Shown in pieces: positions 58,263-64,000 of a stretch of 64,000 nt of DNA (positions are counted from its first letter, which is position 1; every line of letters begins with the position of its first letter). The stretch is taken from NCBI GenBank assembly GCA_034769895.1, contig CM068373.1, forward strand, positions 278,584,658 through 278,648,657, in the 5' to 3' direction. Made by a program: the position numbers and the translations under genes. This stretch comes from Magicicada septendecula. Taxonomy: Eukaryota > Arthropoda > Insecta > Hemiptera > Cicadidae. Under the pieces are notes generated by a model, which worked only from the letters and a program-made list of their open reading frames with translations, searched no databases and was not told the DNA's origin.

Positions 58263-59531
58263 TCACTTGAGTTTTGTTCTTCTTTTCTGTGGCAATGTCG
58301 GGAGTCTTCCGGGCACGGTCTTCGTGATTACCATGCAGGCGCCCCGCCGATGTTGTACCTTGAAGTTGTACTCTTGCAGACGTTCGAGCCACCTTGCCAA
58401 CTGTCCTTCCGGATTTTTAAATCTCAAGAGGCATGCAAGTGCTCCTAAGCTCTGACAATTGCCAACAACTCTCTCCTTGTAACACAATAATTTCTCTCTG
58501 GTTTAGAAAGCGTCTTGCTGTAATACGCTATTACTCGTTCTTCACCGTTCTGCACTTGAGACAAAAATGGTCCTAGACCAGTATTGCTTGCGTCTGTAGC
58601 TACGATGTACTTCCCTTCGGAAGTTGGAAAAGGGAGAATTGGCTGGGAACATAATGCAAACTTCAAAGTTCTAAATGCTTGGTCACACTCTCTCGACCAC
58701 TGGAAGTTTCGTTTATTTTCCGTTAGCTCATGTAGTGATTTAGCAATTGTAGCGAAGCCTTTCACAAAACGTCGGTAATATGAACATAACCCTAGGAAAC
58801 TCCGAACTTCGTATTTACTACCCTTCGGAACTGGCCAGTCTCTTACGGTGTCTACTTTATTAGGATCCATGCTAACACCCGATGCCGAAACCAGATGGCC
58901 CAGATACTGTACTTCCTTCTGGAATAGAGAACACTTCTTCGGGCTCAGCTTCAGTTGTGCATCGTGAATTCTAGTTAAAACTTTCTTAAGGTTTTCTAAA
59001 TGGTCCTCGAAATTCTTCCCGATCACTATGACATCGTCTAAGTAAACAAGGCAAGTTTTCCACGTCAGGCCTTGGAGTATCTGGTTCATCAATCTCGCAA
59101 ATGTTGCCGGTGCATTACATACTCCTAATGGCATGACTTTAAATTGGAATAAGCCACTTGGGATCGAGAAAGCGGTCTTTAACTTGTTTTCTTGATGAAG
59201 ACCCACTTGCCAATCCACTCTTCAGGTCGTATGTGGAAAACCACTGTGATCCGAACAACGTATCGAGTGTATCGTCAACGCGAGGGAATGGATAGCAGTC
59301 TTTCTTTGTAACGTCATTTAACCTCCGGTAGTCTACGCAGAAACGCAATCCACCATCCTTCTTCGCTACCAGCACTACAGGAAAAGACCAAGCACTTGAC
59401 GAAGTTTCGATTACTCCCTCTGTTAACATGTCCTGTACTAACCGAGAAATATCCTCTTGTTTAGATAATGGAGGCCTTCGAGGAGGTTGGCGTAACGGTG
59501 TTGTATCCCCGGTATTGATGCGATGTTGCAC
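58263..59531 (-). pseudogene. Gypsy reverse transcriptase and RNase H
   Basis: Reverse transcriptase makes the cDNA and RNase H removes the RNA strand. The first frame (59139-59531) has the fingers (SSSAWSFPVVLVAKKDGGLR, VDYRRLND). A frameshift at about 59,215 enters 58445-59218, with the palm FKVMPLGVCNAPATF and the catalytic YLDD at residues 59-62, the thumb, and the RNase H start (IVATDASNTG). After ELLAIVRA the next recognisable block is FKNPEGQLARWLERLQEY in another frame (58263-58487). The part between them is far shorter than in the family, so an internal piece of RNase H has been deleted. Confidence 0.92.
58582..58685 (-). repeat. Source of a 104-bp duplicated pol patch
   Basis: The RT-RNase H connection (codons for DQAFRTLKFALCSQPILPF). 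An ungapped second copy lies at 59906-60009, with 6 mismatches in 104 bp. Confidence 0.95.
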
Positions 59532-59621
59532 AAGAGAGGTTCTTCCCTGTGACTGTCCCCGAACTGCAAAACAATCTTTGAATTCGTGTAAAAACTGTCT
59601 GAGTTCTTTTACCTCACCACT

Positions 59622-60509
59622 TCAGAGGTTTTTGGAAGATCTGTTCAATAATTCTTGCAGTTTCTCTGGTAATTTGGAATTATTCGAAGCACTGGATCTT
59701 CGTTCCGTTATTCCGGCTACCCAGGCCACAGGAGTCAATTTGCCTAGGAGCGTATTGCTTTGTAAAGTGATAGCTTGATCCAAAATATTCGCCACTCTAA
59801 TAGGTACATTTCCGGTTTCGTCAAGTTTTACTAAACGTCTGGCAATTAGTATGCTCGGTGTGCTGACTACCTGGGATTCGAATATAGAGCACTGGTTGCC
59901 CCTACTATTGCTTGCGTTTGTATCTACGATGTACTTCCCTTCGGAAGCTGGAAAAGAGAGAATTGGCTGCGAACATAATGCAATCTTCAAAGTTCTAAAT
60001 GCTTGGTCATCGGTTCTAACCAAGATGATCTTTTCGGAGTTTGGCGGAACAGTTACGACCACTTGGTTTATGACGTTCATCGATTTTTCTGCTGTCGTCA
60101 TTGTTAATAGCATTACCTTTTCGCCTCCTGTTCTCAAGACATTGTTCTTGAGGTCGACTATAAATCTGTATGCGTTCATAACGCCCACACCAAGAATTGC
60201 TTCTTCCACAATGTCTGCAACAAGTACTTGATGATTAAACTCAAATCGACCGAGGCGTAGGTGTATCTCCACTTTTCCATTCACTTTTACAGGCTGTCCA
60301 GTAGCTGTTCGCAAGCTGCAAGAGCACCAGATTGGCTTGAGATCTTTCACCACGTCGGGGCGCACAATAGAAACTGTTGCGCCTTTGTCAACTGTAATCG
60401 AGGTTAGCCTTTCTTGAACAAATCCGGTAACTACCAAGCTCCCGCTGTTTTTCTGAAGTGTAGAAATTGCGTATTGTCTAGGGTCTTCGTTCCTCCAGTT
60501 AGTCAGCAC
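59622..60509 (-). pseudogene. Gypsy protease and protease-RT linker
   Basis: The aspartic protease cuts the polyprotein. In this 295-codon frame the active-site triad stands at residues 41-43 as DKG within TVDKGATVSIV; the family has serine or threonine in the middle, so this copy is probably dead. The second conserved block is AILG (104-107), then NAYRFIVDLKNNVL. Residues 168-202 (DQAFRTLKIALCSQPILSF and on) do not belong here: they duplicate the RT-RNase H connection. The linker resumes with CSIFESQVVSTPSILIARRL. The duplicated patch keeps the frame open. Gag ends about 20 bp upstream of this frame. Confidence 0.9.
59906..60009 (-). repeat. 104-bp pol patch inserted in the protease-RT linker
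   Basis: About 94% identical (98 of 104) and collinear with 58582-58685, same orientation. The patch is in frame with both sides. Confidence 0.95.
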
Positions 60510-60526
60510 ACGCCCCGTTGTACCGA

Positions 60527-61818
60527 CTATTGCTCGTTTCCCTGCTGCTGAATTCTAACCCGACAATCTCGTTGTAGATGTCCAGGTTCCCCAAATCTAT
60601 AACACTTCGGTCCTCCATCCTTTCTTATTTTATTCTGTGGCGGCGATCGTCGAGTCTCTGTTCCTTGTTCTTCTTCCTCATCGTCTGTGCCGTCGCGATC
60701 TTTTAGCGCGCGCACTTTATGACTTGTCCAACCAGACGCTGATTTGGCGGCCTCAAATTGCAAAGCATGTACCAGGGCGTCCGCACTGTTCTGGTGTCTT
60801 GCAATTCGTAACACTTGCTGTAGTTCGTTATCTCGGACACCGGCAGTAAACGTCTGCATCGCACAACTCGTTCGGAAATCTTCTGGCGTTTCAGGCCAGT
60901 CTAATTAGTCTGTCGATACTTGCTTCAAACTCTTGAAAACTCTCCCCGGAATGGTGTCGCCTTGCTCTCAACTGGGTGCAGTACACATCTCCTAAATGTT
61001 TATCACCATACCGTAATTCCAGAGCTTTTATCGACTCGGCATAGGTGTTCTGGCTGTCAGGTGGCACTTTCTGTAATAATTCTGCCGCCGGTCATTTAAT
61101 GCAAGAACGAGTGAAACAGCCTTGTCTTTCTTTGTCCAATTACTTGTGCATGCAGCAGCTTCAAATTGGCAGAGGTACGTTGCCCAGTGACTGCTTCCGT
61201 CAAAGGTTGGAGCTTTGACATGAACTGTCCCTACTGCAGGTAAAGTTACTTTCTCTGTTGACTTATTTTCTGCGTCTTTTTCTGTTTGTATCATTGGTAC
61301 AGTTTGTTCACAAAGTTGTTTTGGCTGCATTTTCTGGCACTGCTCAACTTCACTTTTAATTTGTTCTCTTATGTTTGCCATTGAGTTTCTACTGCAGATA
61401 TTTTTGTTGACATAGTTTCTTCCACAGTCAAGACAGATTTTTCTACTTTAGCTATTTTATTTGACATGGATTCTCCTACGTCAGATATTTTTGTAGACAT
61501 CGATTCTTCAACACTCGAGACAGATTTTTCTACTTCAGCTATTTTTAATGTCATTGATTCTTGTACCTCCGATATTTTAGTAACTTGTTTATTAAGTTCA
61601 CCTCGTACGAGACCCAATTCTGCGGTACTATGTTCTTGCATTTGTTTCTGCTCTTGTATTAATGCTTTGATGTCTTCTGTTTCACGCTTCCGTTCCTCTC
61701 TTTCCTGTCGGCGTTATTCTTTTGTGTCTTCCGCCTCCTGTCTGCGTTTCTCATCCTGTCGTTTCTCCGTCTGTAACAGCAGCGACTGTAAATTTTCCAT
61801 CATCTGACTGGCATCCAT
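60527..61818 (-). pseudogene. Gypsy gag
   Basis: Gag forms the particle and binds RNA. It starts at the ATG at 61816-61818 (MDASQMMENLQSLLLQ) and is broken by a stop after about 34 codons. The frame 61369-61641 is a heptad-rich repeat (KISEVQESM, KISDVGESM, KISAVE), probably coiled coil. The frame 61028-61381 contains the core-like segment VKAPTFDGSSHWATYLCQFE and a DKAVSLVLALNDRRQ helix region. The frame 60527-60859 ends in a single zinc knuckle, CYRFGEPGHLQRDC, where the second cysteine of the CCHC motif is phenylalanine. Frameshifts separate the parts. Confidence 0.88.
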
Positions 61819-61888
61819 TGTTTACTGATTAATTATGAATTACACTCGTCTTGTACAAAATATCCACTGTTGCCATGTTAACCGTTTT

Positions 61889-61906
61889 ATCCCAGTTCTG
61901 ACACCA
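61889..61906 (-). other. Primer binding site, tRNA-Leu type
   Basis: Minus strand TGGTGTCAGAACTGGGAT starts one base inside the 5' LTR. It matches the complement of the 3' end of animal tRNA-Leu (CAG) at all but about two positions. Confidence 0.8.
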
Positions 61907-61907
61907 C

Positions 61908-62447
61908 TGTTACGACGGCTACTCGATTGTCGTAGGTACAGTGGAAAACAACAAAATACAAGACACCAATTAAGTCACTAATTACCAGCTTTAATTTTCA
62001 CAGTTAAACAGTTCGTAATTAACAACACACTTACAACAAATCAAATAAAAATTGTTCACACCCAATAAAATGTCCACTATTATTAAACACAATTGTATTA
62101 CAATTATCCCGCCCGATTATTAAACACTTCACTAATAACGACTTGTACGCACACAGTAATATCGTCCGATAATCACTCTCGAACCGCGCTGTTCGCACTA
62201 ATACTGAAAAACTAGGGCCGCTGCCGCCAAGTATTTATACAACGCTCACAGACCAGAATGTTCCTAAATGCATCTTAGCGCTCGTGTGAACTATGTAATT
62301 AACTGCGGCCTTGACACAGTCCGCGCGGCTGGCGCCTTCGAGAAACCTATCGAAAATGCGTCGACAAGCACGTACGCCACACGCGTTACATCGAGATTCT
62401 TCTGGCACATTCGACAAACACGTAGATTGTTCTGTGATGTCGTAACA
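61908..62447 (-). repeat. 5' LTR of the gypsy element (540 bp)
   Basis: Termini TGTTACGAC and GTCGTAACA; TATA box at 62232-62239 (minus strand). It carries the longer internal block, which also resembles the solo LTR at 52.96-53.52 kb, so the longer form appears ancestral. Confidence 0.93.
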
Positions 62448-62455
62448 ATATTAAT

Positions 62456-62978
62456 ACAAAGGTTTTTTAAAGTATATAAACATTTGGTACGTTTCACAGT
62501 TTTTTTTTTTTTTTTTTTTTTTTAACTGAGACAGCTGTTTCATCTTCTCAAGGTATTGCAAAGAGATCAGTGAACAACTAAACAGAGGATGTTGGGTTGA
62601 TGAACATCTGTTTACGGCGTGTATCAAGACATGTGTAAAAGTAACAAAAATTTAACAAATGAACAAACTGAAATCTGTGTTTTCCCTTTCTTAAAACCTG
62701 TTATTTAGTTTAGTTAATTTTTATATTTTGCAGTCTGATTATATTTAGTTTTTACAGACACTTGACCTTCCCTTAGCTCCTACAACCCCCCCTCCATCTT
62801 CACAACCCACACATATCCTGATACACACCCTAAACAGATGTTCACCACCCTAACATCCTCTGTTTAGTTGCTCACTGATCTCTTTGACAATAGCTTGAGA
62901 AGCTGAAACAGCTGTTAGAGTTAAATAAAAACTGTGAAACGTACCAAGTGTTTAGATATTTTTAAAAACCTTTGAAAC
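62456..62978. repeat. Long foldback element
   Basis: The left arm (about 62456-62634) and right arm (about 62831-62978) are reverse complements with mismatches and indels, including an expanded T run (62,502-62,523) in the left arm. Both arms hold the phrases AACATCCTCTGTTTAGTTG, GATCTCTTTG and CAGCTGTTTCA. The centre of about 195 bp is C-rich and non-coding. The ends (ACTTGGTACGTTTCACAG) match the foldback at 14.9-15.2 kb. The right arm on the plus strand also has GAAACGTACC, as in PLE-type hammerheads, but no CUGANGA partner. Confidence 0.88.
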
Positions 62979-62979
62979 A

Positions 62980-63380
62980 AAATATTGGTAAAATGTAAAT
63001 ATAGATTAAAACTTATGATAATAATGTAACTGTTACACACTTTAGAAACCTGTGTGTGGCGGTTGAAACACCTTGTTTAACAACGTCTGGACAGCTCTTA
63101 TTTCGTACTTATGTCGTGCTGTCAGAATGAAGAAAGAAAGACTACAGAAGAGGGTGCTTGAATGCAAATATTGAGTTTATGAAAATAAGAATTTTTTTTC
63201 TGATCGAGTATTTGGAGTAAAAAAAAATAATACAAAACAAGTCCAAGTTCAACATTTAATAACGATAACACATTCCGGGTTGTTAGGCCGTAGTTCAACA
63301 TTATTAATGTTATCATTGTTGCCGAAAAGGTGGTTCATGATAACAACAGTGTCACATAAACTATGTAAAAACTTAAAGAA
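62980..63380. other. Intergenic with a repeat shared with the window start
   Basis: CCGGGTTGTTAGGCCGTAGT (63,276-63,295) and CAACATT beyond it resemble 165-190. Otherwise AT-rich. Confidence 0.45.
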
Positions 63381-63575
63381 TTTACAATAAAAACAAAATC
63401 AGACTATTCGGCCGCGCCCACGACGGTCTTCTTAAGTGATGCGGGAAAGAGGTAATGGGTGCTGCGAAAGACTGAGATCGTGAAATCAATCTCTCGCGGG
63501 TACCTGTCCCGCACCACTGAAGAAGGCCGTCATAAGTGCCGCGGCAGGAACGTCTGATTTTGTTTTTATTGTAAA
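63381..63575. repeat. Foldback with hammerhead-like boxes
   Basis: Arms 63381 to about 63450 and about 63506 to 63575 are reverse complements; their outer 24 bp are identical (TTTACAATAAAAACAAAATC and onward). The right arm reads CTGAAGAAGGCC, then GGCAGGAACGTCTGATTTTG; the left arm on the minus strand has CTTAAGAAGACC, then GGCCGAATAGTC. The boxes resemble the inverted repeat at 41 kb but core bases are damaged in both arms. Confidence 0.85.
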
Positions 63576-63584
63576 TTTTTACCA

Positions 63585-64000
63585 AGTGGGGCTACCCATC
63601 AGCGGAAGACTACAATCGCTCACGCACCGAGGTTTGCGCTGGTCCTGGTAAGCTGACATCCAACCTGTCCGTCCGAAATGCACTAGGTGTCCGTCCCCTG
63701 AACGCTAATATACCGACACTTTCCCGAAATGTCTTCCATCGCTGTGCCCGTTTCCAGTTCAATCCCCTCATGAACGCCCTCCGCCAACATCCCGTCTCTG
63801 CCAGATGAATTATGGATCCGGTTTCAGAGAACAATGATTCTGAATTAGAGAACACTGATCCAGGTCTAATCGAAACCCCACAGCCGGTAGTAGGCCACAC
63901 CTAGGATCGCCCACATATAGTTGACCCCGCAGCAGAAGCTCTACTGAAGTTAAGTTTGGGACGCGGTGTAATGGCGGTCCTCACAGCCCCGAACAGTCAT
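63585..64000. other. GC-richer unassigned segment
   Basis: Plus- and minus-strand frames overlap (minus 63610-63900). A plus-strand reading NIPTLSRNVFHRCARFQFNP is open for some distance. I cannot assign it to a family; it may be a LINE or PLE fragment cut by the window edge. Confidence 0.3.

Larger units (their letters stand above)
56442..62447 (-). mobile_element. Ty3/gypsy LTR retrotransposon, complete structure, inactivated
   Basis: A 6006-bp element in minus orientation: 5' LTR (61908-62447), PBS, gag, pol in the order protease-RT-RNase H-integrase, PPT, 3' LTR (56442-56895). The order RT before integrase and the integrase layout place it in Ty3/gypsy. Flanking ATAT at 56438-56441 and 62448-62451 is a perfect 4-bp target-site duplication. 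There is no envelope-like frame between integrase and the 3' LTR, where only about 100 bp remain. Stops and frameshifts are spread through gag and pol, the protease and integrase active-site motifs are altered, and part of RNase H is lost. A related solo LTR lies 3 kb to the left. Confidence 0.95.

Noticed and set aside
60637..60849. Plus-strand frames across the gypsy element
   Set aside because: Shadows of the minus-strand gag and pol frames, like the plus frames at 57,705-58,068, 59,428-59,778 and 59,851-60,231.

Overview
The window looks like intergenic, repeat-dominated nuclear DNA of an arthropod, most likely a hemimetabolous insect with a large genome. It is AT-rich, it holds long microsatellites, and it carries many decayed LINE 3' ends of the sort common in insects. 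It also holds a Ty3/gypsy element, Penelope-like elements (PLEs), tRNA-derived SINEs, and relics of Harbinger, hAT, mariner and Merlin DNA transposons. I found no host protein-coding gene and no rRNA, CRISPR array or bacterial-type operon. Almost every long reading frame is a transposon fragment or a translation of simple repeat.

Layout. 0-5 kb: a PLE-like scrap, a tRNA-derived SINE, a short decayed tandem array and AT-rich DNA. 5.3-15.6 kb: LINE fragments, one with a 24-bp minisatellite grown inside its coding region (6.6-6.9 kb) and one split by a 1.9-kb insertion (9.7-11.7 kb), plus a 666-bp Harbinger-like MITE (12.7-13.4 kb). 16.0 kb: a compact hammerhead ribozyme inside a short inverted repeat. 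17-24.8 kb: LINE remnants. 25.7-31 kb: two PLE 3' fragments of different families. 31.6-39.9 kb: LINE, hAT and mariner relics and large microsatellites. 39.6-41.3 kb: a nearly perfect 780-bp tandem duplication ending in a long palindrome. 41.3-50 kb: AT-rich DNA with little recognisable. 50.3-52.3 kb: a PLE (reverse transcriptase tail plus GIY-YIG endonuclease) whose 3' end is repeated in inverted orientation, with a hammerhead in each arm. 53-56 kb: a solo LTR, a young SINE with a 17-bp target-site duplication, and a Merlin-like transposase fragment. 56.4-62.4 kb: a structurally complete but inactivated Ty3/gypsy retrotransposon on the minus strand, with both LTRs, PBS, PPT and a 4-bp target-site duplication. 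62.4-63.6 kb: two more foldback elements.

The most striking theme is a dense set of foldback (inverted-repeat) units, several of which carry hammerhead ribozyme motifs. The two best hammerheads (16.0 and 50.3 kb) share a palindromic, very short stem III and one extra U between the CUGAUGA box and stem II, although their sequences are otherwise unrelated. Other notable items are a 104-bp patch of pol copied into the protease-RT linker of the gypsy element, and two LTRs of a single insertion that differ by a non-homologous block.
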